A DNA stretch of 32,088 bases from Rubrivivax sp. (GTDB lineage: Bacteria; Pseudomonadota; Gammaproteobacteria; Burkholderiales; Burkholderiaceae_C), in the NCBI GenBank assembly GCA_021297985.1, contig JAJTGU010000043.1, forward strand, positions 1 through 32,088, written 5' to 3'. The notes beneath the pieces were generated by a model. The model had not been told where the DNA came from. It made no database searches and saw only the letters and a list, made by a program, of their open reading frames with translations. This document shows positions 1 to 9,635 of the stretch, one piece after another (positions within the stretch are counted from its first letter, which is position 1; every line of letters starts with the position of its first letter). Made by a program: the position numbers and the translations under genes.

Positions 1-239
1 GCCGTACGGGGCTCGGCCAACACCTGCTGCAGCCACGCCGAGGCGCCGGGGAGATCGCCCCCGTTGGCGCGCGCCCTTGCCGCCACGAGCGCCGCATCCA
101 GCGCCAATTCGATGGGTCCGTCCCGGTGGCCGTCGTTCCAGAGGGCATCCGCCAGCGGCCGGGCTTCGGCCCAACGTCCGGCCCGTTCGACCGACCGCAG
201 CGCGTTCATCCTGTCAGACCATGCGTCTTCGGCAGCCAT
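1..239 (-). CDS. Hypothetical TPR-like protein, N-terminal part (cut by window edge)
   Basis: An open frame on the minus strand starts with ATG at 239, 26 bases after the lpdA stop, and runs 79 codons to the window edge without a stop. The translation begins MAAEDAWSDRMNALRS and continues as Ala/Leu/Arg-rich amphipathic helices, with short pieces such as RAGRWAEARPLADALW that resemble tetratricopeptide-type helix pairs. No signal peptide is visible. The short spacing and shared direction suggest co-transcription with the sucA-sucB-lpdA operon. The upstream GACGAGG is only a weak ribosome binding site. I do not recognise a function. The TPR reading is inferred from composition, and the frame could be a GC-driven open frame, although it reads more like protein than the competing frames. 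Confidence 0.5.
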   Translation of the reverse strand, partial: MAAEDAWSDRMNALRSVERAGRWAEARPLADALWNDGHRDGPIELALDAALVAARARANGGDLPGASAWLQQVLAEPRT

Positions 240-265
240 GGCCTCGTCGTGCCGCGTCCGGGCGC

Positions 266-1684
266 TCAGAAGTTCAGCGTGCGCTTGTCCACCGCCAGCG
301 CGGCTTCCTTGGTCGCTTCACTCAGCGACGGGTGGGCGTGGCAGATCCGCGCGATGTCCTCGCTGCTGGCCCTGAACTCCATCGCGACGACGGCCTCGGC
401 GATGAGCTCGCTGGCCTGAGGGCCGACGATGTGCACGCCGAGGATCTCGTCACTGACGGCGTCGGCCAGGAACTTGACCATGCCGGTCGTGTCGCCCAGC
501 GCACGCGCACGCCCGTTGGCCATGAAGGGGAAGGTGCCTGCCTTGTAGGCCGCGCCGCGCGCCTTGAGCTGCTGCTCGGTCTCGCCGACCCAGGCAATCT
601 CGGGGCTGGTGTAGATGACCCAGGGAATGGTGTTGAAGTTCACGTGCCCGTGCTGGCCGGCAATGCGCTCTGCCACTGCCACGCCTTCTTCCTCGGCCTT
701 GTGGGCGAGCATCGGGCCCCGCACCACGTCGCCGACCGCCCACACGCCGGGCAGGTTGGTGCGGCATTCGGCGTCGACCACGATGGCGCCCCGCTCGTCG
801 AGCTTCAGGCCCACGGCATCGGCGTCCAGGCCGATGGTGTTGGGCACCCGGCCGATGCTGACGATGAGCTTGTCCACGGCCAGGGTCCGCGCCTCACCCT
901 TGGCGTCGGCGTAAGCCACTTGGACACCCGACCTGCCGGTCTTGATCTCACCGACCTTCACGCCGAGCTCGATCTTCAAGCCCTGCTTCGTGAAGGCCTT
1001 GTGGGCCTCCTTGGCGATCTGCTCGTCCACCGCGCCCAGGAAGGTCGGCAGGCCCTCGAGCACCGTGACCTCGGCGCCCAGGCGGCGCCACACCGAGCCC
1101 ATCTCCAGTCCGATGACGCCAGCGCCGATGAGGCCGAGCTTCTTCGGCACCGCGCCGACCCGCAACGCGCCGTCGTTGCTGAGGATCTTGTCCTCGTCGA
1201 ACTGCGCGCCCGGCAGCGCGCGCGCGTTGCTGCCGGTGGCGACGATGACGTTCTTTCCGACCAGGGATTCGCCGCCCACGGCCACCTCCCAGCCCCCCTC
1301 GGTCGCCTTGACGAAGGAGCCGCGGCCGTGGAAGAACGTGACCTTGTTCTTCTTGAACAGGTACAGGATGCCGTCGTTGTTCTGCTTCACGACGGTGTCC
1401 TTGCGGGCGAGCATCTTCGTCACGTCGATGCTCAGGTCCTTCAGGCCGATGCCGTGGTCGGCGAAGTGGTGTCCCGCCTGCTCGTAGTGCTCGCTGGACT
1501 GCAGCAAGGCCTTGCTCGGGATGCAGCCCACGTTGGTGCAGGTCCCGCCCGGCGCGGGTCCGCCGGCCGCGTTTTTCCATTCGTCGATGCAGGCGGTCTT
1601 GAAGCCGAGCTGCGCCGCCCGGATCGCGGCGATGTAGCCGCCGGGGCCGCCACCGATGACGACGACGTCGAAGTTCTGGGCCAT
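266..1684 (-). CDS. lpdA: Dihydrolipoyl dehydrogenase (E3)
   Basis: This flavoprotein reoxidises the dihydrolipoyl groups of 2-oxo acid dehydrogenase complexes and reduces NAD+. The 472-residue protein has the usual family length. It carries the FAD-binding GGGPGG at residues 11-16, the redox-active disulfide C49/C54 in [10 protein letters not shown], the NAD-binding GAGVIG at 187-192, and the C-terminal His-Glu pair (H451, E456) in HPSLSE that completes the active site of the dimer. An AGAGGG-like ribosome binding site precedes the ATG. It is the third gene of sucA-sucB-lpdA, starting 14 bases after the sucB stop, so it most likely serves as E3 of the 2-oxoglutarate dehydrogenase complex. 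It may also serve other complexes in the cell. No key residue is missing. Confidence 0.97.
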   Translation of the reverse strand: MAQNFDVVVIGGGPGGYIAAIRAAQLGFKTACIDEWKNAAGGPAPGGTCTNVGCIPSKALLQSSEHYEQAGHHFADHGIGLKDLSIDVTKMLARKDTVVKQNNDGILYLFKKNKVTFFHGRGSFVKATEGGWEVAVGGESLVGKNVIVATGSNARALPGAQFDEDKILSNDGALRVGAVPKKLGLIGAGVIGLEMGSVWRRLGAEVTVLEGLPTFLGAVDEQIAKEAHKAFTKQGLKIELGVKVGEIKTGRSGVQVAYADAKGEARTLAVDKLIVSIGRVPNTIGLDADAVGLKLDERGAIVVDAECRTNLPGVWAVGDVVRGPMLAHKAEEEGVAVAERIAGQHGHVNFNTIPWVIYTSPEIAWVGETEQQLKARGAAYKAGTFPFMANGRARALGDTTGMVKFLADAVSDEILGVHIVGPQASELIAEAVVAMEFRASSEDIARICHAHPSLSEATKEAALAVDKRTLNF

Positions 1685-1698
1685 GGTGAGTGCCCTCT

Positions 1699-2967
<1,269 letters not shown>

Positions 2968-2988
2968 GTTGGTCTCGTACGGCTTTCT

Positions 2989-5847
2989 TTACTTGGTGAG
3001 CACGAAGCCCTTGAGCTTGCCAAAGGCCTGGTCAAGCAGCGCCTTCTGCTGCTCGACATGCAGGTGCGAATAGCCCACCGCCGGCGACGCCGATGCGGCG
3101 CGTCCGGCGTAGCCGAGCTTCTGACCCTCGCCCATGTTCTCGTGGATCTGGTGCTGGATGAAGAACCAGGCGCCCTGGTTCTGCGGCTCGTCCTGGCACC
3201 AGACGACCTCGGTCAGGTTGGGGTAGCGCTTCATCTCGGCCGCGAAGGCCTTGTGCGGGAACGGGTAGAGCTGCTCGACCCGGACGACCGCGACGTCGCT
3301 GGCCTTGCGCTCCTCGCGCTTCTTCAGCAGGTCATAGACCACCTTGCCCGAACAGGCGATCAAGCGCTTGACCTTGTCGCCGTCGATCTCGTCCTTGGCC
3401 GGCCCGATGACGGTGCGGAACTCGCCCTTGGTGAATTCGGTCAGCGGCGAGCCCGCGTCCTTGGCCCGCAACAGGCTCTTGGGCGTGAGGATGACCAGCG
3501 GCTTGCGGAACTGGCGCACCATCTGCCGGCGCAGCAGGTGGAAGATCTGCGCCGCGTTGGTCGGCTGCACCACCTGCATGTTGTTGTCGGCCGCCAGCTG
3601 CATGAAGCGCTCCAGGCGAGCCGAACTGTGCTCCGGGCCCTGGCCCTCGTAGCCGTGCGGCAGCATCAGCGTCAGGCCGTTGACACGACCCCACTTCACC
3701 TCGCCCGAGGCGATGAACTGGTCGATCACGACCTGCGCGCCGTTGACGAAGTCGCCGAACTGCGCCTCCCAGATCACCAGGGTGTTCGGCTCGGCACTGG
3801 CGTAGCCGTATTCGAAGCCGAGCACCGCCTCTTCGGACAGGATCGAGTCGATGACCACGAACGGCGCCTGGTTCTCGGCCACCTGGGTCAACGGAACGTA
3901 GGTCCCGGTGTCCCACTTCTCGCGGTTCTGGTCGTGCAGCACCGCGTGCCGGTGCACGAAGGTGCCGCGGCCGCAGTCCTCGCCCGAGAGGCGAACGGCA
4001 TAGCCGCTGGCCACCAGCGACGCAAACGCCAGATGCTCGCCCATGCCCCAGTCGACGTTGATCTCGCCGCGGCCCATCGCGGCGCGGTCGGCGAGCACCT
4101 TCTCGACCAGCGGGTGGGCCTTGAAGTCCTTGGGGATCGTCGTGATCCGCTCGGCCAGGCGCTTGACCTCGGCCAGCGGCAGTGCCGTGTCGGCGGCGTC
4201 GGTCCACTTGCGACCCAGGAACGGCGCCCAGTCGACCGCGTACTTGCTCTTGAAGTTGGTCAGCACCGGGTCGCTGGTGTGGCGACCTTCGTCGAGCGCC
4301 GCGCGCAGGGCCTTGAACATCGCGTCCGGGCCGTCGGCCGGCAGCACGTTCTGCGCGACCAGCTTTTCGCCGTAGAGCTTGCGCGTGCCGGGGTGCTGGC
4401 CGATCTTCTTGTACATCAGCGGCTGCGTCAGGCTCGGCGTGTCCTGCTCGTTGTGGCCGAGCTTGCGGAAACAGATGATGTCGACCACCACGTCCTTGCG
4501 GAACTGCTGGCGATAGTCCATCGCGAGCTGCGTGCACAGCACGACGGCCTCGGGGTCGTCGCCGTTCACGTGCAGCACCGGCGCCTCGATCATCTTCACG
4601 ACGTCGCTGCAGTACAGCGTCGAGCGGCTGTCGCGCGGGTCGCTGGTCGTGAATCCGATCTGGTTGTTGACGACCAGGTGCACCGTGCCGCCCGTGAAGT
4701 AGCCACGGGTCTGAGCCAGTGCCAGGGTCTCCATCACGACACCCTGGCCGGCAAATGCGGCGTCGCCGTGCACCAGCACCGGCAGCACCTGGGCGCCTGT
4801 CTTGTCGCCGCGGCGGTCCATGCGCGCCTTGACCGAGCCTTCGACGACCGGGTTGACGATCTCCAGGTGGCTGGGATTGAACGCGAGGCTCAGGTGGACG
4901 GGGCCGCCCGGCGTCGAGATGTCCGAGCTGAAGCCCTGGTGGTACTTCACGTCGCCGGCGGGCAGGTTCTCGGGCGCCGTGTGTTCGAACTCGGCGAACA
5001 GGTCCTTGGGCATCTTGCCCAGGGTGTTGACGAGCACGTTCAGGCGGCCACGGTGGGCCATGCCGATGACGATCTCCTGCACGCCCTTTTCGCCGGCGCG
5101 CTGGACCAGTTCGTCCATGCTGGCGATGAAGCTTTCGCCACCTTCCAGGCTGAAGCGCTTCTGGCCGACGTACTTGGTGTGCAGGAAGCGCTCCAGGCCC
5201 TCGGCCGCGGTGAGCCTGTCGAGGATGTGCTTCTTCTCGTCGGGGCTGAAGCTCGGCTTGCTGCGGATGCTCTCGAGTCGCTCCTGCCACCACCGCTTTT
5301 CGGTCGGGTCCGTGCAGTGCATGAACTCCGCGCCGACCGTGCCGCAATAGGTCTCGCGCAACGCCCGCACGATCTCGCGCAGCGTCATGTTCTCGGCCTT
5401 GCCGAAGTACGTGTTGGCAGCCGAGAACGTGATGTCCATGTCCGATTCGGACAGGTCATAGAACCCCGGCTCGAGTTCGGGGATCTTCGGCCGCTCGGTG
5501 CGCTTGAGGGGATCCAGATCGGCCCAGCGGCTGCCCAGGAATCGATAGGCCGCGATCAGGCTCTGCACGTGCACCTGCTTGCGCGCGACCGCCAGGTCGG
5601 CCTCGCTGGCCTTCAGGGCAAAGGCGTTGGCCTTGGCGCGCTGGGCGAAGCTTTCGACGACGGGGGCGTGGGCGACGTCCCGGCTGGTCGAGCCATCGAC
5701 CGCGGGCACGTGCTGGAGATTGTCGAAATAGGCGCGCCAGTTGTCGGGCACGCTGCCGGGGTTGTCGAGGTAGGCCTCGTAGAGCTCTTCGACGTATGGG
5801 GCATTGCCCCCGAACAGGTACGAGTTGGACCTGTATTGCTGCATCAT
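2989..5847 (-). CDS. sucA: 2-oxoglutarate dehydrogenase E1
   Basis: This thiamine-diphosphate enzyme decarboxylates 2-oxoglutarate and passes the succinyl unit to SucB, a rate-setting step of the TCA cycle. The 952-residue protein has the family's length. Its N-terminus (YVEELYEAYLDNPGSVPDNW) is the short E1o segment that docks to the complex. GMAHRGRLNVL lies at 262-272, and the ThDP/Mg site is seen as HGDAAFAGQG (360-369) and NNQIGFTT (394-401). The transketolase-like half contains GQGPEHSSARLERF. Two adjacent ATG codons (5847 and 5844) are possible starts; the first is preceded by AAGGTGAG at good spacing. It is the first gene of the operon, and the 218 bases upstream hold its control region. 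Confidence 0.97.
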   Translation of the reverse strand: MMQQYRSNSYLFGGNAPYVEELYEAYLDNPGSVPDNWRAYFDNLQHVPAVDGSTSRDVAHAPVVESFAQRAKANAFALKASEADLAVARKQVHVQSLIAAYRFLGSRWADLDPLKRTERPKIPELEPGFYDLSESDMDITFSAANTYFGKAENMTLREIVRALRETYCGTVGAEFMHCTDPTEKRWWQERLESIRSKPSFSPDEKKHILDRLTAAEGLERFLHTKYVGQKRFSLEGGESFIASMDELVQRAGEKGVQEIVIGMAHRGRLNVLVNTLGKMPKDLFAEFEHTAPENLPAGDVKYHQGFSSDISTPGGPVHLSLAFNPSHLEIVNPVVEGSVKARMDRRGDKTGAQVLPVLVHGDAAFAGQGVVMETLALAQTRGYFTGGTVHLVVNNQIGFTTSDPRDSRSTLYCSDVVKMIEAPVLHVNGDDPEAVVLCTQLAMDYRQQFRKDVVVDIICFRKLGHNEQDTPSLTQPLMYKKIGQHPGTRKLYGEKLVAQNVLPADGPDAMFKALRAALDEGRHTSDPVLTNFKSKYAVDWAPFLGRKWTDAADTALPLAEVKRLAERITTIPKDFKAHPLVEKVLADRAAMGRGEINVDWGMGEHLAFASLVASGYAVRLSGEDCGRGTFVHRHAVLHDQNREKWDTGTYVPLTQVAENQAPFVVIDSILSEEAVLGFEYGYASAEPNTLVIWEAQFGDFVNGAQVVIDQFIASGEVKWGRVNGLTLMLPHGYEGQGPEHSSARLERFMQLAADNNMQVVQPTNAAQIFHLLRRQMVRQFRKPLVILTPKSLLRAKDAGSPLTEFTKGEFRTVIGPAKDEIDGDKVKRLIACSGKVVYDLLKKREERKASDVAVVRVEQLYPFPHKAFAAEMKRYPNLTEVVWCQDEPQNQGAWFFIQHQIHENMGEGQKLGYAGRAASASPAVGYSHLHVEQQKALLDQAFGKLKGFVLTK

Positions 5848-5889
5848 CTTGCGCTCACCTTTGCCCCAGGTTTTCCGGGGCGACCGATG

Positions 5890-5901
5890 GGTTGATCAAC
5901 C
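5890..5901. promoter_or_regulatory. 12-bp perfect palindrome upstream of sucA
   Basis: GGTTGATCAACC is a perfect palindrome 42 bases upstream of the sucA start, inside the 218-base sucA/Cys-cluster divergent region. Its position suits a repressor site or the early transcribed leader. No regulator can be named from the sequence. No convincing -35/-10 pair was found nearby, so the promoter itself is not called. Confidence 0.3.
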
Positions 5902-6015
5902 TTCCGCGACCCCGGCTGCACCGGGCTGGCGGACTAGCGACCCGCCTTGCTGAACGCACGAACCGAAAACAGACACCAGCAAGGGGACGGGAAGGACCAT
6001 GGATGGAAACTCCGA

Positions 6016-6037
6016 CCGGTGTCGACTCTAACACCGG
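6016..6037. promoter_or_regulatory. Spaced inverted repeat between sucA and the Cys-cluster gene
   Basis: The arms CCGGTG (6016-6021) and CACCGG (6032-6037) are perfect complements separated by 10 bases. The repeat lies in the divergent intergenic region, 169 bases upstream of sucA and 29 bases upstream of the plus-strand gene at 6066. It could be an operator for either gene or a weak hairpin in the leader of the plus-strand transcript. Six-base GC-rich arms can occur by chance. Confidence 0.25.
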
Positions 6038-6065
6038 CTTTCCTGGGGATTGCTGACAACGCACC

Positions 6066-6386
6066 ATGAAACCGCCGCGTCGCGTCATCCTGGTGCACCC
6101 CGATGCACCTGCCAAGCCGCCGCTGGGGTCGACCTGCAACGGCTGCGGCTGGTGCTGTGCCGCCGAGCCCTGCCCGCTGGGTGTCGTGGTGAGCCGGCGC
6201 GTCAGCGGTCGCTGCGCCGCGCTGGAGTGGGACGCAAACGAACGGCGCTACGGTTGCGGGGTGCTCATGACGCCCGGCCGATGGCTGCGCGTGCTGGGCT
6301 GGCTCCCGAAGCGCTGGTCCCAGGCCCTGGTGGCGCGGTGGATCGCCGCTGGCCGCGGTTGTGACGCCGATCTGGAGTCCGGCTGA
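6066..6386 (+). CDS. Small cysteine-cluster protein of unknown function
   Basis: This 106-residue protein has a dense N-terminal Cys motif: C24, C27, C30, C31 and C36 in CNGCGWCCAAEPC, followed by C50, C64 and C99. That spacing suggests a metal site (Zn or an Fe-S cluster), similar in style to YkgJ-type cysteine-cluster proteins; the assignment is inferred from spacing only. There is no signal peptide or clear membrane helix, although the Trp-rich segment 73-92 is amphipathic. It is divergent from sucA, and no good ribosome binding site precedes the ATG (CTGACAACGCACC). It is followed after 128 bases by an ABC substrate-binding protein on the same strand. I do not know its function. The Cys pattern makes it very likely to be a real gene. 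Confidence 0.78.
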   Translation: MKPPRRVILVHPDAPAKPPLGSTCNGCGWCCAAEPCPLGVVVSRRVSGRCAALEWDANERRYGCGVLMTPGRWLRVLGWLPKRWSQALVARWIAAGRGCDADLESG

Positions 6387-6514
6387 CGGCAACACCCGCG
6401 ACAGGGCAATCCCGGAGCGGTCAAGCGGCCGGTGTCGGCCTAGCATTGACGTTTTCGCGCCACCGGGGCTGTGTACCCGGGTAAGCCGGCGCGACACCCA
6501 GGAGCAATTCAACC

Positions 6515-8104
6515 ATGTCACGAAACACACTGAAGTCCGCCGCACTGGCGCTGGCCCTGGCCTCCGCAGCCGCCGTCATGAGCCTGCCAGCCCACGCCCA
6601 AACCCTGCGCTGGGCGGCACAGAACGACATCCTGACGATGGATCCGCACTCGCAGAACCACGCCACGACGACCGCCATCCTGCAGCACGCCTACGAGGGC
6701 CTGGTGCGGTTCAACAAGGACTATGTGCCCGAGCCGGCCCTGGCCACGAGGTGGACCCAGGTCAGCCCGACGCTGGTGCGTTTCGAGTTGCGCCGGGGCG
6801 TGAAATTCCACGACGGCTCGCCGCTCACGGCCGACGATGTGGTCTTCAGCTTCGGCCGCATCAAGCAGCCCCAGGGCACGATGGCGATCTACGTCGCGGG
6901 CGTCAGCGAGGTCAAGAGGGTCGACGACTTCACGGTGGACTTCGTGCTCTCCGGTCCGAACCCGCTGCTGCTGCGCAACATCGTCAACTTCTTCGTCATG
7001 AGCAAGGGCTGGGCCGAAAAGAACCGCACCGCCAACACCCAGGACTTCAAGGCCAAGGAAGAGAACTTCGCCAGCCGCAACGTCAACGGCACCGGGCCCT
7101 ATCGCATCGTGAGCTGGACGCCCGAGCAGCGCATCGCGATGACGGCCAATCCCGACTGGTGGGACAAGCCGACCGGCAACGTCAAGGAGGTGATCTACAC
7201 CCCGATCAAGAGCGACCCGACGCGAGTCGCGGCACTGCTGTCGGGCGACGTCGACATGCTGACCGACCTGCCGACTCAGGACGTGGCGCGGCTGCGCGGT
7301 GACAGCAAGCTCAAGATCGTCGACGGTTCCGAGGTGCGCACGATCTTCCTCGCGCTGGACGTGGGCAGCCCGGAGGCCAAGGGGACCAATGTCACCGGCA
7401 AGAACCCGTTTGCCGACAAGCGCGTGCGCCAGGCCCTGTCGCTGGCCATCGACCGCACGTTGATCCAGCGCAGCACGATGCGCGGGCTGTCGGTGCCGGC
7501 CGCACTGATGGTCGCTCCCGGCGTCAATGGCCACAGCACCGAGCTCGACACGCCCGCCCCGGCGAATGCCGACGCCGCGCGCAAGCTGCTGGCCGACGCC
7601 GGCTACCCGAACGGCTTCGAGATGCGGCTGAACTGCCCGAACAACCGCTACGTCAACGACGAGGAGGTCTGCCAGAACATCGTCGCGATGTGGGCCCGGA
7701 TCGGCGTCAAGGCCAGCCTCGCTGCCGAGAACTTCGCGCCCTTCATCCAGAAGATGCAGAACTTCGAGCACTCGGCCTACATGCTGGGCTGGGGCGTGGC
7801 CAACTTCGACGCGCAGTACACGCTGCAGTCCATCGTGCGCACGCGGACCACGGGCGCCGACGGCAACTTCAACTACAGCCGCGTGAGCGACGCGACGGTG
7901 GACCGCCTGGTCGACGCGATGAAGACCGAGGTCGATCAGGCCAGGCGCAACGCCATGATCCGCGAGGCCCTGCTGCGCACGCGCGACGAGTTCCTGACGA
8001 TCCCGATCCACCACCAGGTCCGGCCGTGGGCGATGAAGACCGGCGTGACGACGATCCACCGCTCCGACGACCGGCCGGAAGCGCGCTACACGTCGATTCG
8101 CTGA
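6515..8104 (+). CDS. ABC transporter substrate-binding protein, peptide/opine family (SBP_bac_5)
   Basis: This periplasmic binding protein is of the DppA/OppA class and would deliver peptides or related solutes to an ABC permease. The 529-residue protein begins with a Sec signal peptide, probably cut after A28 (SLPAHA, then QTLRW). The mature part has family hallmarks: LTMDPHSQNHATT and HAYEGLVRF near the start, LRRGVKFHDGSPLTADDVVFSF in the first third, and VRQALSLAIDR in the middle. AGGAG lies about 10 bases before the ATG. A possible -35 (TTGACG, 6446-6451) lies upstream, but no good -10 was found. No permease or ATPase genes are adjacent; the next genes are glutathione S-transferases, so it looks like an orphan whose partners are elsewhere. 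The substrate is not predictable here. Confidence 0.93.
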   Translation: MSRNTLKSAALALALASAAAVMSLPAHAQTLRWAAQNDILTMDPHSQNHATTTAILQHAYEGLVRFNKDYVPEPALATRWTQVSPTLVRFELRRGVKFHDGSPLTADDVVFSFGRIKQPQGTMAIYVAGVSEVKRVDDFTVDFVLSGPNPLLLRNIVNFFVMSKGWAEKNRTANTQDFKAKEENFASRNVNGTGPYRIVSWTPEQRIAMTANPDWWDKPTGNVKEVIYTPIKSDPTRVAALLSGDVDMLTDLPTQDVARLRGDSKLKIVDGSEVRTIFLALDVGSPEAKGTNVTGKNPFADKRVRQALSLAIDRTLIQRSTMRGLSVPAALMVAPGVNGHSTELDTPAPANADAARKLLADAGYPNGFEMRLNCPNNRYVNDEEVCQNIVAMWARIGVKASLAAENFAPFIQKMQNFEHSAYMLGWGVANFDAQYTLQSIVRTRTTGADGNFNYSRVSDATVDRLVDAMKTEVDQARRNAMIREALLRTRDEFLTIPIHHQVRPWAMKTGVTTIHRSDDRPEARYTSIR

Positions 8105-8118
8105 ACCGAGCCGCGAGC

Positions 8119-8973
8119 ATGAGCGAAGACACCGGTTACGTGCCACCCAAGGTCTGGCAATGGCGCCAGGCCAACGGCGGGCGATTTGCCAACATCAACC
8201 GGCCGGTCGCCGGCGCCACCCACGACAAGGAACTGCCGGTGGGGCGCCACCCGCTGCAGCTGTATTCGCTGGCCACGCCCAACGGCGTCAAGGCCACGGT
8301 GATGCTCGAGGAGTTGCTGGCTTTGGGCCACGCCGGCGCCGAGTACGACGCCTGGCTGATCCGCATCCAGGAGGGCGACCAGTTCAGCAGCGGCTTTGTG
8401 GGCGTCAACCCCAACTCCAAGATCCCGGCGCTGCTGGACCGCAGCGGGCCGGAGCCGGTTCGCGTTTTCGAAAGCGGGTCCATCCTGCTGTACCTGGCCG
8501 AGAAGTTCTCGGCCTTCCTGCCCACGGGCGCGGCGCGCACCGAATGCCTCAACTGGCTGTTCTGGCAGATGGGCAGCGCGCCCTATCTGGGTGGCGGCTT
8601 CGGTCACTTCTACGCCTACGCGCCGCAGAAGATCGAATACGCCATCGACCGCTTTGCGATGGAGACCAAGCGCCAGATGGACGTTCTGGATCGCCGGCTG
8701 GCCGAGGCGCGTTACCTGGCCGGCGACACGTATTCGATCGCCGACATGGCGGTCTGGCCCTGGTACGGCGCACTGGCCAAGGGACAGCTGTACGAGGCCG
8801 GCGAGTTCCTGCAGGTGCACGAGTACACACACGTCGTGCGCTGGGCCGACGAGATCGCGCAGCGCCCGGCGGTGCAGCGCGGGCGCAAGGTCAACCGCAC
8901 CTGGGGCGCCGACGACAGCCAACTGCCCGAGCGCCACGACGCCAGCGACCTCGACCGCCTGGCGCCGAAGTGA
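8119..8973 (+). CDS. yghU: YghU-like glutathione-dependent disulfide-bond oxidoreductase
   Basis: This cytosolic GST-fold protein is of the YghU/Nu class, which uses glutathione in disulfide and peroxide reduction. The 284-residue protein matches YghU in length (about 288). Residues 1-45 form the class's N-terminal extension. The thioredoxin-fold domain has the active-site TPNG (53-56), VNPNSKIPAL with the cis-Pro loop (about 96-105), and ESGSIL (118-123) for binding the glutathione gamma-glutamyl group. The helical C-terminal domain contains YSIADMAVWPW. The ATG at 8119 lies 14 bases after the binding-protein stop; a longer open frame reaches upstream but only as a shadow of that gene. Its stop overlaps the next GST by 4 bases, so the two are probably translationally coupled. 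Confidence 0.93.
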   Translation: MSEDTGYVPPKVWQWRQANGGRFANINRPVAGATHDKELPVGRHPLQLYSLATPNGVKATVMLEELLALGHAGAEYDAWLIRIQEGDQFSSGFVGVNPNSKIPALLDRSGPEPVRVFESGSILLYLAEKFSAFLPTGAARTECLNWLFWQMGSAPYLGGGFGHFYAYAPQKIEYAIDRFAMETKRQMDVLDRRLAEARYLAGDTYSIADMAVWPWYGALAKGQLYEAGEFLQVHEYTHVVRWADEIAQRPAVQRGRKVNRTWGADDSQLPERHDASDLDRLAPK

Positions 8974-9605
8974 GCGTCGTCCTCTACGACTGCGCCCCCG
9001 CGCCCAGCCCGCGGCGGGCGCGCATGGTGCTGGCTGAAAAAGGCATCGTGCACGACACCGTGCAGGTCGACCTGCGCACGGGCGAGCAGATGGGAGAGGC
9101 CTTTCGCCGCCTGAACCCACGATGCACGGTGCCGGCGCTCAAGCTGGACGATGGCACGGTGCTGACCGACAACGCCGCCATCGCCGCCTGGGCCGAAGCC
9201 TGGAAGCCGGAGCCCGCGCTGATGGGCCGCACCGCAGCCGAAAAGGCCGAGATCGCCAGCTGGCAATGGCGTTGCGAGTTCGAGGGCCTGATGGCCATCG
9301 CCGAGGCCTTGCGCAACGGATCGCCGGCGATGGCCGGCCGCGCCCTGCCCGGCCCGGTGAACTACGAGCAGATCCCGGCGCTGGCGGAACGCGGCCGGGC
9401 CCGCGTCCTGCAGTTTTTCGTCGACCTTGACCAGCGGCTGGCCGATCGCGAATGGCTGGCCGGGGCCACATTCAGCATCGCCGACATCACGGCCGTGGTG
9501 GCGGTGGACTTCGCGCGGGTCGTCAAGGTCAAGCCGGGCGACGAGCACCCGCACCTCGTCGCCTGGCGCGGGCGCATGGCCGGTCGGCACTCGACCACGC
9601 TGTAG
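8970..9605 (+). CDS. Glutathione S-transferase family protein
   Basis: This 211-residue GST starts with GTG at 8970, which overlaps the yghU TGA (GTGA). This start matches the thioredoxin-fold N-terminus (SVVLYDCAPAPSPRRAR) and the family's length of 200-220. The conserved TVPALKLDDGTVLTDNAAI gives the cis-Pro of the glutathione site and the Ser/Thr-Asp residues that hold the gamma-glutamyl group. The C-terminal helical domain has the folding motif FSIADITAVVAVDF. A serine (S13) takes the place of a catalytic Tyr, as in many bacterial beta/theta-like GSTs. The substrate is unknown. Coupling to YghU and to the upstream binding protein suggests one transcript, ending in the convergent gap at 9606-9635. 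Confidence 0.9.
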   Translation: MSVVLYDCAPAPSPRRARMVLAEKGIVHDTVQVDLRTGEQMGEAFRRLNPRCTVPALKLDDGTVLTDNAAIAAWAEAWKPEPALMGRTAAEKAEIASWQWRCEFEGLMAIAEALRNGSPAMAGRALPGPVNYEQIPALAERGRARVLQFFVDLDQRLADREWLAGATFSIADITAVVAVDFARVVKVKPGDEHPHLVAWRGRMAGRHSTTL

Positions 9606-9630
9606 GCGCGGGGTGGGCGGGGTGCCGCGC
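9606..9630. terminator. Possible bidirectional hairpin between convergent genes
   Basis: The arms GCGCGG (9606-9611) and CCGCGC (9625-9630) are perfect complements with a 13-base loop. They lie in the 30-base gap between the GST stop and the stop of the convergent PEP-CTERM gene. There is no T-run, so intrinsic termination is doubtful. The placement is the main support. Confidence 0.25.
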
Positions 9631-9635
9631 GACGA

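Noticed and set aside
6446..6475. Promoter of the substrate-binding protein (TTGACG with TGTGTA)
   Set aside because: The -35-like hexamer is good, but the -10 candidate matches poorly at 17-18 bases, so it is only mentioned in the gene entry.
6518..8146. 542-codon minus-strand open frame opposite the substrate-binding protein
   Set aside because: No motif or start site; the plus strand has a signal peptide and family blocks.
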